Assembly: GCA_030627905.1 (NCBI GenBank)
Contig: DAOVRZ010000127.1
Coordinates: 1-14,770 of the forward strand
Origin: JAGMES01 sp023128035
Lineage (GTDB): Bacteria; Bacillota; Halanaerobiia; DY22613
Direction of reading: 5' to 3'
DNA length: 14,770 nt
The notes under the pieces were generated by a model. That model was not told the DNA's origin and did no database searches. It saw only the letters and a list, made by a program, of their open reading frames with translations. The position numbers were made by a program, and so were the translations under genes. This document shows positions 4,931-12,605 of the stretch, in pieces (positions within the stretch are counted from its first letter, which is position 1; every line of letters starts with the position of its first letter).

Positions 4931-6092
4931 TGTCGATCATCTCTCCCATCAGTTTTGTCATCGTTGCAAACTGAACGCGAATTTGTTTAGGATCACCAGT
5001 TCCCTTTGAAAGTGATTCATCAAATTCTTTATTCAGTCTAAGTTCTCTAGCTAACCTTTTTCGAACTTTATCCCCCCAATCCTTTGTAGCTAAATCTTTA
5101 TGATCAAAATATGCCAGTATTACACTGGTACAGGTAAACAAAGATTTGTTTATTGGATTTCTTCTATTATTAATTGTAATTCGCCGGAAAGCATCCTTAC
5201 CGAAAAACAAAAAAGAATTTTTCATTCCCCTTATAAATGCTTTTCCATATCGTTTCAGATCTTTTTCAGTTGCATTATTTAAGTGTTCAAAGGTTTGATC
5301 TAAAAAAGCATCCATACCTTTTTTAGATTTCACTTCACCAGTTTCAAAATCAAATACATTATAAAAAGCAATAAACCTCAAAATTAATTCTTGAGCTTGC
5401 AATCTCCTGTCACTCATATTATCTGTGGCATTTTTAAAACAGTTCATAGTCGATAAATCTCTTAAAAACTGTCTCAATCTTGGCCTAGCTGTTGAATTTC
5501 GAATTTCCTGAGCACTTAATGGTACTCCTCCCGTATTAATTCTTCGAAAAATATCAAACTTAACCTGAGTGGGCGTTCTTGAATCTATTACATTGATTGC
5601 CAAGGTTGTTCGAGTAATTCTATTTTTATATTTTTGATCTAATTCAGAAAATCTTTTTTTGTTGTAATACTTTAAATATTCCAGACCAGACAATGCAAAG
5701 TCATCATTCAAAAAATCATTTATGGTACTCATGCGTTGTAAACCATCGACAACATGCCATATAGTATCTTCATCTTCATAAACATAAAAAACTGGTAAAG
5801 GAATTCTTAACATTAAGGATTCAATTAATAAAGATTTCCTTTTAACCTCTGTCCATACCTTCCGACGTTGAAAATCAGGAAATAAATTCAATTGTTTGTG
5901 TTCAATTAAATCCTTCATTTGGTGCACAGAGATAGGCTGAGAATCAACACGTATTTGATCTGCATCAAACGGTTTCTCTTCTTCTTCTTCTTCTTCTTCT
6001 TCTTCCTCTTCCAAAGATTCGATTTCTTCTTCTAATTCTTCTTTTTCATCTTTTTCTTCTTGCCAATCAATATCATAATCTTTTTCACACAT
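4923..6092 (-). CDS. DUF262 (GmrSD/ParB-like) domain protein with acidic N-terminus
   Basis: An intact 389-residue frame. After a very acidic N-terminus (about residues 10-40, including twelve consecutive Glu) comes the DUF262 fold: FPDFQRRKVW (about 71-80), IPLPVFYVYED, HVVDGLQRMSTI (about 113-124) and FDIFRRINTGGVPLSAQEIRN (about 179-199). The usual DUF262 DGQQR motif is DGLQR here, a variant I recall from a common DUF262 subfamily. DUF262 is related to ParB/sulfiredoxin and forms the N-terminal part of GmrSD type IV restriction enzymes; the C-terminal HNH half of GmrS-D (DUF1524) is not seen. The ATG at 6092 is preferred because GGTGG lies eight bases upstream; an in-frame ATG at 6107 has no such site. 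The gene overlaps a truncated AAA ATPase, suggesting a former defence-type pair. That role is inferred. Confidence 0.82.
   Translation of the reverse strand: MCEKDYDIDWQEEKDEKEELEEEIESLEEEEEEEEEEEEKPFDADQIRVDSQPISVHQMKDLIEHKQLNLFPDFQRRKVWTEVKRKSLLIESLMLRIPLPVFYVYEDEDTIWHVVDGLQRMSTINDFLNDDFALSGLEYLKYYNKKRFSELDQKYKNRITRTTLAINVIDSRTPTQVKFDIFRRINTGGVPLSAQEIRNSTARPRLRQFLRDLSTMNCFKNATDNMSDRRLQAQELILRFIAFYNVFDFETGEVKSKKGMDAFLDQTFEHLNNATEKDLKRYGKAFIRGMKNSFLFFGKDAFRRITINNRRNPINKSLFTCTSVILAYFDHKDLATKDWGDKVRKRLARELRLNKEFDESLSKGTGDPKQIRVQFATMTKLMGEMIDNA
5978..6004. repeat. Trinucleotide repeat (CTT)9 inside the DUF262 gene
   Basis: Nine exact CTT units on the plus strand (GAA on the coding strand) encode most of the 12-residue Glu tract. 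Slippage here would change the Glu count by whole residues without a frameshift. Confidence 0.9.
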
Positions 6093-6142
6093 AGTTAAAA
6101 CCACCATTCTATTAAGTCAATAATGCTTAACCTTTTTTCTTT

Positions 6143-6168
6143 AAAAGCTATCATAAACGATAGCCTTT
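6143..6168 (-). terminator. Hairpin closing the lpt operon
   Basis: Arms 6143-6152 and 6159-6168 form ten positions with one mismatch around a six-base loop, just after the lptA stop codon. The T tract on the minus strand is short (TTTT), so termination may be partial and some transcript may continue into the DUF262 gene, which has no evident promoter of its own. Confidence 0.55.
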
Positions 6169-6175
6169 AAATTCA

Positions 6176-6916
6176 CTACTCATCAGAAGCACTACTCTCA
6201 ACCTCTTCAGTTACCTCTTCCTCTTCATCATCTAGGATAAACTCAATCACTACTCCACCATTTGCATCAAAACCTTCTTCCTCACCTTCAAGACGATAAG
6301 TAAACTCTTCGCATTCTAACTTTTCATCATCTTCCCCGAGTACTACTACATTATCTCGAGCAAGAACTAACTCTTCTTCCTCTTTATATTCTAAGTACTC
6401 TGCCGTAATAATCTGATCTTTAACCTCCATCTTTACATTCATTGTAGCAACAAGATGATCACTTTCACCTCTAGTGAACTCTACATGTCCTGCAATAATA
6501 TCAATTATATCATCTTTATTCTCCTCGGAATTCTGATCATCTTTAGATTTTCTTATATAGTGAATATCTACATTTCCATCAATAATAAATTTCTCATCCT
6601 TTAAATCAGCATTCATCTTCTGACCAATAATTCTATTCCCTCCTTGCAAAACAACCACATTTCCAATAAAAACCGCTCTTTCTTCTTCCTCATAATATTC
6701 GACAAGATCAGCAGAAATCACATAATCTTTATAATGCACAACTGGGTTTCCTTCAAAAACATAATAACCATTTTTTTTATCATACGTCCCATGGTCAGCA
6801 TTACTTATCTTAACTTTTTCCGCTGCATTAGCTTCTTTTACAAAAAATCCTCCTAATGCGAAAATGAAAAATATCATTCCCAGTATTATCATTGTTAAAT
6901 ATTTTCTATTCACCAT
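6176..6916 (-). CDS. lptA: LptA-like periplasmic lipopolysaccharide bridge protein
   Basis: The 246-residue product begins MVNRKYLTMIILGM, with a hydrophobic signal segment to about residue 29 ending in NAA. It then has OstA/LptA-type beta-strand repeats: SNADHGTYDKKNGYYVFEGN, ISADLVEYYEEEERAVFIGN, IIGQKMNADLKDEKFIIDGN, and a second round through LEYKEEEELVLARDN. LptA polymerises such beta-jellyroll units between LptC at the inner membrane and LptD at the outer membrane. An unusually acidic C-terminus follows (DDEEEE, then ESSASDE). The ATG at 6916 is chosen over the longer frame opening at 6991 because TGGGGGTGGA sits just upstream and because it overlaps the lptC stop by 11 bases, repeating the lptD-lptC arrangement. 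The symbol is by domain and context; the name OstA-like would be equally fair. Confidence 0.8.
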   Translation of the reverse strand: MVNRKYLTMIILGMIFFIFALGGFFVKEANAAEKVKISNADHGTYDKKNGYYVFEGNPVVHYKDYVISADLVEYYEEEERAVFIGNVVVLQGGNRIIGQKMNADLKDEKFIIDGNVDIHYIRKSKDDQNSEENKDDIIDIIAGHVEFTRGESDHLVATMNVKMEVKDQIITAEYLEYKEEEELVLARDNVVVLGEDDEKLECEEFTYRLEGEEEGFDANGGVVIEFILDDEEEEVTEEVESSASDE

Positions 6917-7484
6917 TATCTCCACCCCCACTATCTTCGTTATTATCATTTTCAATCGTAAACTCAACTCTAATATCACCAAAAAATTCATAGATATCCT
7001 TATCTATATCTACTTTCATCTTTTTTGCGTTTACTAAAGATTTTTCTGTTCGAACCTCCACCAGACCAGTAGTCATTATTTTTTTTCTATGTTCATAAAA
7101 AATTTCATCTGTTTTCATCGACTCCCCATCATCAGTTGTAATCATGACATTATGAATCAATTTAAAATCTTCTGTCTGACGATTATACTCTCCACCATCT
7201 GCTTTGATAAAATATTTCGCATCTCCATCATCATAAATCTCTCCATGCTCCAATCCATTTAATAGAGTCTCCTTCTTTCCCCGATCGGTCATTGAATTAA
7301 CCTCCAACATCCACTGTTTAACACCATCTTTATGCCCCACTAGTACCACATTATTTAAATTATACTGAACCTCTTCTTTATTTGATGGTTTTATAGGATC
7401 CTCTGTATTACTCAAAATGATAGGAAACAGAAAAAATAATATCACTAAAATCATTAGAATACCCATGGAGATCTTATTGAACAT
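6906..7484 (-). CDS. lptC: LptC-like inner-membrane LPS export protein
   Basis: A 192-residue protein with one N-terminal transmembrane segment (about residues 5-25, MGILMILVILFFLFPIIL) and a periplasmic region of LptC type: VVLVGHKDGVKQWMLEVNS, FIKADGGEYNRQTEDFKLI, then MKTDEIFYEHRKKIMTTGLV and a last strand pair IYEFFGDIRV. LptC anchors the LptB2FG transporter to the LptA bridge. The tail is Asp/Gly-rich. The ATG at 7484 is supported by GGAGGAGGG a few bases upstream, inside the end of lptD. The preceding in-frame TTG at 7487 is not needed. The start overlaps the lptD stop by 11 bases, so translation is probably coupled. LptB, LptF and LptG are not in the window. Confidence 0.8.
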   Translation of the reverse strand: MFNKISMGILMILVILFFLFPIILSNTEDPIKPSNKEEVQYNLNNVVLVGHKDGVKQWMLEVNSMTDRGKKETLLNGLEHGEIYDDGDAKYFIKADGGEYNRQTEDFKLIHNVMITTDDGESMKTDEIFYEHRKKIMTTGLVEVRTEKSLVNAKKMKVDIDKDIYEFFGDIRVEFTIENDNNEDSGGGDNGE

Positions 7485-9657
7485 CAAAGATCCCTCCTCC
7501 TAAATCCGTATCAAAAAGAAACGGATCATCTGCACTAGTTCCAAACTTGATCTTCTCCTTAGGAAAAGCTTTGATATGATAATTAAACCAGGCCTCTTTT
7601 TTGACAACATCATAGCTTAAACTAATCTCACGACAATGAAGATCACGAATAAGTTCTATCTTTCCTGAACTCTTAGAATCAGTGAATAATTTATCTGGGT
7701 CAAAGGATGTAGCTAGATTTAACTTCCAGTCGTCATTAATCTGCCAATTTAATTTTGATTCTATCTTTGAAAAATCCCAGTTTGTTGGATTCACCTTTAC
7801 TGCCATCTTCAATGTCAAATCATCTTCATTGATTGTAGCTGAACCTGTTATGTTTGTAAATTTCTTATAATTTAAATCAAAAGGAACAGATAAAGAGAAT
7901 TTGTTATTTTTACCCCAACGATAATTTAAAGAATTGCTAAGCGAATCAAATTTGTCTGTTTCCAGGTTATATCCAGTTCTGGTAGTTATATTTAACCCAT
8001 TCTTTGAGTAGCTAATATTTCCTGTTACCTTTTGTGTAGTACGATTACTATAGCGATCAAAATAAAACGGACTATCTCCTTCTCCATCTTTATAAGAGTA
8101 TTTCACACTAGCGGCTATTCCATAAACCCTACTAGTCTTTAACTCAACAGTCGGATTGTATTCACAAATCCAATCATATGTTGAGTATAAGCGGATTGAA
8201 CCTGAATTACTCAAAACCAATTTAAAAGGATTTAACAATCTAAATTCTTTTCTAAAATCAAGCTTATTTTGCCATCTATATGCATCAACTTCAGTTCGGT
8301 TCTCAATAAATCGTCCCATTGTAGTTGTATACTTAAAAGGAGATATATAGGGTTTTAAATCCGTTTTTAATCTACTAAAATTCATTTTAGCTTCTAATTC
8401 TGACAATGTATATATCTCATAGTCTGGATTTGAAGATCCCTTCTTTTTGATTAACCATGACCAACTGAAAAAAGGCTTGTTCTTGTTAGCTTTAATATAT
8501 CCTTTCCATAAATCGTTAGTCGTTTGATGAAAATAACGATTATCTGATAATTCTCCTTGAAGAGTAACACCCGCTAAATTCCACCGAAGTTTCAAGCTAT
8601 TTTTCAATGTATTCGTTCCAAACTCCCTTATATTGTTATATGCAGAATAATAATTGCTTGACAACTTTAGATAATCTCTCCCTTTTGTATAACGAATATT
8701 ATTAACACTGCTTAATGTATCCCGGTATCCATAACGATTTACTGCAGAGTTAGTATCAAAATACAAATTTTCCCAAGTGTACTTTTGAGAATGTTGAAAT
8801 ATTAAATAAGGATATGTTTCTTGCTCATCTTGTTTTTGTAAGTATAAATAAACTGATCCAGTATTTTTCTCCTCGTCAACATAATAATGCTTAAAACCAC
8901 CTGCCGGGCCAGCCTTTTGAAAATAATCTCCGTAGAGTTCTCCATATTGACCATTATCCCAGAAATAGTTATAGGTTGTTTTAATATACCAACCTTTAGT
9001 TGAGTTATAACCAATTTTAGGGGTAAACTTCTGATCTTTTTCTTTTAAAGACATCGTATAATAAGGCCAGTATAACAAAGGTATTTTCCCGTTAAATTCC
9101 CAAAAAGTTAAGTGATATGCTTTGATTTTATCCCCTGGATAAACAATGATCTTTTTAGCTTTAAAATGATAATGAGGTTCATCTAAGTCACAAGTTGTAA
9201 TGTGCCCCCCTAATATCTCTATAAAATCTTCTTTATAATGGGCTTCTTTTCCATAAATATGTGCCTTTTCCTCTGAATCTTTTATTTCCGTATTGCCCCT
9301 GACTTCTAATAGAATTCCGGTTTTCGATTTAATCTGATAAGTCAACTCTGTTCCTGTAAAGGTGTCATTATCTTTCTTCATCTCCACATGACCTGTAGCT
9401 TTAATTTCAATAACTTCTCCATCATTTAGACTAGCGATGATCTGATCAGCTTTAATCGTAGCTTCTTCAGTAATTATTTGAGCATTGCCAATAAAGATCA
9501 TCGAGTCATCAACTACAGAATACTTGACGTAATCCCCCATCCCCTTCACTGTCTCACTGGCGAAAGCCGGAGTGACCATCACTATGAGAAGAATAATTAA
9601 AATAAGTAAAAAGATTAATTTTTTCAAAAATTTTATATCCAATTTACCCACATCCAT
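7474..9657 (-). CDS. lptD: LptD-like outer-membrane LPS assembly protein (OstA)
   Basis: A 727-residue protein with a signal peptide (KKLIFLLILIILLIVMV, cleavage likely after AFA at about residue 33). An N-terminal OstA/LptA-like domain follows (about 37-165: FIGNAQIITEEATIKADQII, ATGHVEMKKDNDTFTGTEL), then a long C-terminal region rich in alternating aromatic strands typical of the LptD beta-barrel. At the domain border, TTCDLDEPHYHFKAKKI and then IPLLYWPYYTMSL are the LptD hallmark. Cys156 in TTC and Cys675 in RDLHCREISLSYD sit where the Escherichia coli protein has its interdomain disulfides, so a pairing is possible but inferred. LptD inserts lipopolysaccharide into the outer leaflet with LptE, which is not seen here. 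The start lacks a clear Shine-Dalgarno site and has a hairpin just upstream. First gene of lptD-lptC-lptA. Confidence 0.88.
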   Translation of the reverse strand: MDVGKLDIKFLKKLIFLLILIILLIVMVTPAFASETVKGMGDYVKYSVVDDSMIFIGNAQIITEEATIKADQIIASLNDGEVIEIKATGHVEMKKDNDTFTGTELTYQIKSKTGILLEVRGNTEIKDSEEKAHIYGKEAHYKEDFIEILGGHITTCDLDEPHYHFKAKKIIVYPGDKIKAYHLTFWEFNGKIPLLYWPYYTMSLKEKDQKFTPKIGYNSTKGWYIKTTYNYFWDNGQYGELYGDYFQKAGPAGGFKHYYVDEEKNTGSVYLYLQKQDEQETYPYLIFQHSQKYTWENLYFDTNSAVNRYGYRDTLSSVNNIRYTKGRDYLKLSSNYYSAYNNIREFGTNTLKNSLKLRWNLAGVTLQGELSDNRYFHQTTNDLWKGYIKANKNKPFFSWSWLIKKKGSSNPDYEIYTLSELEAKMNFSRLKTDLKPYISPFKYTTTMGRFIENRTEVDAYRWQNKLDFRKEFRLLNPFKLVLSNSGSIRLYSTYDWICEYNPTVELKTSRVYGIAASVKYSYKDGEGDSPFYFDRYSNRTTQKVTGNISYSKNGLNITTRTGYNLETDKFDSLSNSLNYRWGKNNKFSLSVPFDLNYKKFTNITGSATINEDDLTLKMAVKVNPTNWDFSKIESKLNWQINDDWKLNLATSFDPDKLFTDSKSSGKIELIRDLHCREISLSYDVVKKEAWFNYHIKAFPKEKIKFGTSADDPFLFDTDLGGGIFDVQ

Positions 9658-9667
9658 TTCGTTATTT

Positions 9668-9714
9668 TTTAACTTTCGGTGATAGGTTTGGTGGTTAACA
9701 GTTTGAAAGTTAAA
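9668..9714 (-). promoter_or_regulatory. Leader hairpin immediately upstream of lptD
   Basis: TTTAACTTTC (9668-9677) and GAAAGTTAAA (9705-9714) are a perfect 10-base inverted repeat with a 27-base loop. Its base is 10 bases before the lptD start codon. No Shine-Dalgarno sequence separates the hairpin from the ATG, so the structure may control lptD translation. No confident minus-strand promoter was found in the 9715-9851 region. Confidence 0.45.
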
Positions 9715-9776
9715 TTATTTTTATTCTTTACATAGTGGAACTTTTTTGCTTTATGTACGTCTTTATCTATAAGAAA

Positions 9777-9804
9777 AGAATTCTTGACGGCACATCAGAA
9801 TTCC
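9777..9804. repeat. Spaced AGAATTC direct repeat around the protease -35 box
   Basis: AGAATTC occurs at 9777-9783 and again at 9797-9803, 20 bases apart, about two helical turns. Each copy is nearly palindromic. They bracket TTGACG in the divergent lptD-protease region and could be a regulator site or chance. Confidence 0.35.
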
Positions 9805-9814
9805 TTCATATATG
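9784..9814 (+). promoter_or_regulatory. Possible promoter of the protease-inhibitor operon
   Basis: TTGACG (9784-9789) and TATATG (9809-9814) are separated by 19 bases, longer than ideal. No better candidate is seen between lptD and the protease gene. Confidence 0.35.
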
Positions 9815-9851
9815 ATTATCCAATTTTGAAAAAAATGGAGAGTGATTGCTT

Positions 9852-11678
9852 ATGAGAAAAAAATTAATTGTAATTAGCTTAATTGGATTTGTTTTTCTTC
9901 TTACAGGATGTTTTCCGGATTTAATAATAATTGACGGTAAAGTCATTGATGACCGAGATGGTGAATCTATCCAAGGAATTAAAGTTACCTGTAATGGATC
10001 AGTCACAGAAACAAATTCAATAGGAAACTTTCATATTTCACTTCCTGATGTTGAGTATCCAACAGATGTTACTGTATATATTGATGGTACAGAGTTAGGA
10101 TTTGAAAAAAAAGAAATGACTGTTCGGGTCTATCCTAAAGAAGGACGTTCGATGGGTTCTGTAGAATTAAAAAGAGAAAAGGCGCTTATTTATGGGACTG
10201 TAACAACATATCTTACATCTACCGCAAATCTCAAACCATTGAGTACTACTTCAGTGGAACTACCTACTATTGAGGGGCCAGCCTATGCAGAAGGTGAAAT
10301 TATCGTAAAGTTCAAAGATTCATATCAACCACAATCCATACAATTATTATCTACAGAAATGAATATAGAAATATTGGCACAAGATTCAAAGGCCCAAATT
10401 GTCACTCTTAAAACAAAAGGTGATACTGATGAAGCAATTAAAAAATTAAAAGATAGACCTGATGTAGAATACGCAGAACCTAACTATTATGTCTATCCCC
10501 TAAGCGTTACAGAACCTGCAAATTTACGTACTCAAGCTTATTGTAATGATACTTATTATAATTACCAATGGAATCTCCAAGCAATTAATATCGAAAATGC
10601 TTGGAGTGTAACAATGGGTAATTCTAATGTAAGGGTAGCAGTATTAGATACAGGAATTAGAAGTGGCTTAACTGATCTAAATGCTAACATCGACTGGGCA
10701 TCAGGATATGACTTTGTTGATAACGATAGTGATCCCAGCGTTTTTTGGGATTCTCATGGAACCAGAGTCGCTTCAATCATCGGTGCACTCCCAAACAACA
10801 GTTATGGAATCGCTGGAATCAATGAATCAGTCAGCATAGTACCCATTCGGATTCTGAGATCCACCATCAATGACGGATATTATGGAAAAACAGATGAACT
10901 TTTGCGTGGTCTAGAATATGCAATTTATGATGCTGATGTAGATGTAATCAATTTAAGTGTAGCCATTCAGGCTAGCTATAGCGAAGCAATTGATGATATG
11001 ATTAAATTTGCAGAAGAAGAAGGAGTCCTCATCATAGGCGCTGCCGGTAACAATGGAGACAGCTATCCAACTTATCCCGCAAGCCATAGCAAAGTCCTAT
11101 CAGTCGGTGCCGTTGGGCCTACTTTGCAACCAGCTTCTTATACAAATCGAGGTGTAGATATTTACGCACCCGGCGGGGATTATGATGTATATCCAATAGG
11201 TAATCAAAATATGATCATGACTGACTATTGGTCACAGGGTACTTCTTTAGCCAGCGCTCACGTAGCAGGTGTGGCAGCTCTCATGTTAGCTAAAGAACCT
11301 TATCTCTCTCCATCTGAGCTTCGTAGCCGTTTAAGGAACACTTCCCTTCAATTAGCTTATGGTGAAGGAGATACAGGGTTGGTGGATGCATATAGAGCTG
11401 TTACAAATTTAGAACACGGCCGACTCTTTGTTTTCTTAGGCACTGAATCGTATAATGGCTTTACTTATGACCCAAAAGAATCCACTTATACTTACAATAA
11501 AGATGACGAAAATTATTTCAAACTCGCAACCGTTGAACCAGGTTATAGACACCTAATCGCTTGGATCGATAGTAATGCAGATGATAAACTTTCTTATGGC
11601 GACTTTTTTGCTGAAAAGTACCTTAACATTGAATCTGGCGAAATGGAGCAAGTCTACTTAAATTTATATCAATATTAA
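9852..11678 (+). CDS. Lipoprotein subtilisin-family (S8) serine protease
   Basis: 608 residues. Residues 1-20 are a lipoprotein signal ending in the lipobox LLTGC, so Cys20 would be lipidated and the enzyme membrane-anchored outside the cytoplasm. Residues about 26-115 look like a carboxypeptidase-regulatory/transthyretin-type beta domain (IDGKVIDDRDGESIQGIKV). Residues about 145-216 match an S8 propeptide (AEGEIIVKFKD to VEYAEPNYYV). The catalytic domain (about 235-520) has Asp266 in AVLDTGI, His302 in DSHGTRVAS, oxyanion Asn400 in GAAGNNG and Ser465 in SQGTSLASAHVAG, so it should be active. The C-terminal 85 residues form a beta-rich domain with a DSNADDKLSYGDFF loop resembling a calcium-binding motif. 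GGAG at 9837-9840 supports the ATG at 9852 rather than the TTG at 9846. A BsuPI-domain gene follows 24 bases later and probably encodes its inhibitor or partner. Confidence 0.92.
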   Translation: MRKKLIVISLIGFVFLLTGCFPDLIIIDGKVIDDRDGESIQGIKVTCNGSVTETNSIGNFHISLPDVEYPTDVTVYIDGTELGFEKKEMTVRVYPKEGRSMGSVELKREKALIYGTVTTYLTSTANLKPLSTTSVELPTIEGPAYAEGEIIVKFKDSYQPQSIQLLSTEMNIEILAQDSKAQIVTLKTKGDTDEAIKKLKDRPDVEYAEPNYYVYPLSVTEPANLRTQAYCNDTYYNYQWNLQAINIENAWSVTMGNSNVRVAVLDTGIRSGLTDLNANIDWASGYDFVDNDSDPSVFWDSHGTRVASIIGALPNNSYGIAGINESVSIVPIRILRSTINDGYYGKTDELLRGLEYAIYDADVDVINLSVAIQASYSEAIDDMIKFAEEEGVLIIGAAGNNGDSYPTYPASHSKVLSVGAVGPTLQPASYTNRGVDIYAPGGDYDVYPIGNQNMIMTDYWSQGTSLASAHVAGVAALMLAKEPYLSPSELRSRLRNTSLQLAYGEGDTGLVDAYRAVTNLEHGRLFVFLGTESYNGFTYDPKESTYTYNKDDENYFKLATVEPGYRHLIAWIDSNADDKLSYGDFFAEKYLNIESGEMEQVYLNLYQY

Positions 11679-11702
11679 ATTTCCGAAAGGACGTGTCTAC
11701 TT

Positions 11703-12488
11703 ATGAAAAAAACAAAAATCTTTTTACTAGCTTTACTGTCTTTAGTTTTTATCTTATCAGCACATGCTCTGGCTTATCGTGATGTCTATGTCGATGAGGT
11801 AGGAGTAGATTTTAACCTCTCCCCATCCAACAATGCAGAGATGAACTACTTACCTTTACAAGAAATTGCTGAATACTATGGAATCTCCTTAAACTTTGAC
11901 GAAGATGATAAAGAGATTCACTGTGTTTGGAACAAAACCAGATTCCTTTTAAAACTTGGTAGCCGCATTGTAGAAGTTAAAGGCAAACGTGAAGTTTTAG
12001 AAAATCCCATCTTTAAAATCAATGGTCATATTATGGTTCCAATAGATTTCTTTGAAGATTTGCTTAAAATTGATTTTAACTGGAGAAATCCAACACCAAT
12101 AATTATAGTTAGACCTATTAGTTTCCAAAATTCAGTTAAAGTTTATCTCTATACCAATATGGAAAGTTATGATTTTGGTGATCAAATTGTAGTAACACTG
12201 ATTATTAAAAACACCAGTATGCAAACTTTAAAAATCCCATTGCGTTCCAGTCAGGTTTACGATCTCACCTTATCTTATAAAAACCACGAACTCTGGAGTT
12301 GGAGTAAAGATAAAATGTTTCTAACAGCTATTAGTAACTATATGCTGGAGCCAGGCGAATCAAAGATATATAACATTACCTTGCCAAAAGATTTGATTCT
12401 GACCCCTGCACAGTATCAGCTAGTTGGTTCCTTTGCTGCCAAGCCAGAAGTAAATTCTGATACTACTTACTTCTATGTTACTAACTAG
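11703..12488 (+). CDS. Secreted CuAO_N-like and BsuPI-domain protein (candidate protease inhibitor)
   Basis: 261 residues with a Sec signal (KKTKIFLLALLSLVFILSAHALA, cleavage near residue 24). Residues about 26-138 resemble the copper amine oxidase N-terminal 'stalk' domain common in Firmicute exported proteins (YLPLQEIAEYYGISLNFDED, then INGHIMVPIDFFEDLL); no catalytic oxidase domain is present. Residues about 143-258 match the BsuPI domain (VKVYLYTNMESYDFGDQIVV, FPLRSSQ-like IPLRSSQVYDLTL, ELWSWSKDKMF and MLEPGES). BsuPI was named from a Bacillus intracellular proteinase inhibitor, but here the protein is exported. Its place directly after an S8 lipoprotein protease, with AAAGGA ahead of the ATG, supports an enzyme-inhibitor or enzyme-chaperone pair. 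A second, degenerate copy of this gene lies at 14421-14634. Inhibition itself is inferred. Confidence 0.85.
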   Translation: MKKTKIFLLALLSLVFILSAHALAYRDVYVDEVGVDFNLSPSNNAEMNYLPLQEIAEYYGISLNFDEDDKEIHCVWNKTRFLLKLGSRIVEVKGKREVLENPIFKINGHIMVPIDFFEDLLKIDFNWRNPTPIIIVRPISFQNSVKVYLYTNMESYDFGDQIVVTLIIKNTSMQTLKIPLRSSQVYDLTLSYKNHELWSWSKDKMFLTAISNYMLEPGESKIYNITLPKDLILTPAQYQLVGSFAAKPEVNSDTTYFYVTN

Positions 12489-12500
12489 AATAGTACTAGG

Positions 12501-12528
12501 AAAGGCCTCCAAATGGAGGCCTTTTTTT
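12501..12528 (+). terminator. Rho-independent terminator of the protease-inhibitor operon
   Basis: A perfect ten-base-pair stem AAAGGCCTCC / GGAGGCCTTT with an AAAT loop, followed by a run of T residues, 12 bases after the inhibitor stop codon. Confidence 0.92.
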
Positions 12529-12605
12529 GATTGATTAATATTCCCAAATAAATTGATTTTTAATGCATAAAATTACTCCATCCCTGACATATCAAAATTC
12601 CCTTA

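Noticed and set aside
5978..6004. CTT repeat as a CRISPR or phase-variation repeat
   Set aside because: It is a simple trinucleotide run without spacers and lies in frame, so length changes cannot switch the gene off.
4923..6092. DUF262 gene as a full GmrSD restriction enzyme
   Set aside because: Only the N-terminal DUF262 half is recognisable; no DUF1524 HNH motif is seen in the C-terminal part.
6917..6991. Longer N-terminus of the LptA-like protein from 6991
   Set aside because: The extra 25 residues would precede a normal signal peptide and lie wholly inside lptC; the ATG at 6916 has a good ribosome binding site.
9846..9851. TTG at 9846 as start of the protease
   Set aside because: The ATG six bases later gives a standard lipoprotein signal beginning MRKK, and the ribosome binding site serves it at an acceptable distance.
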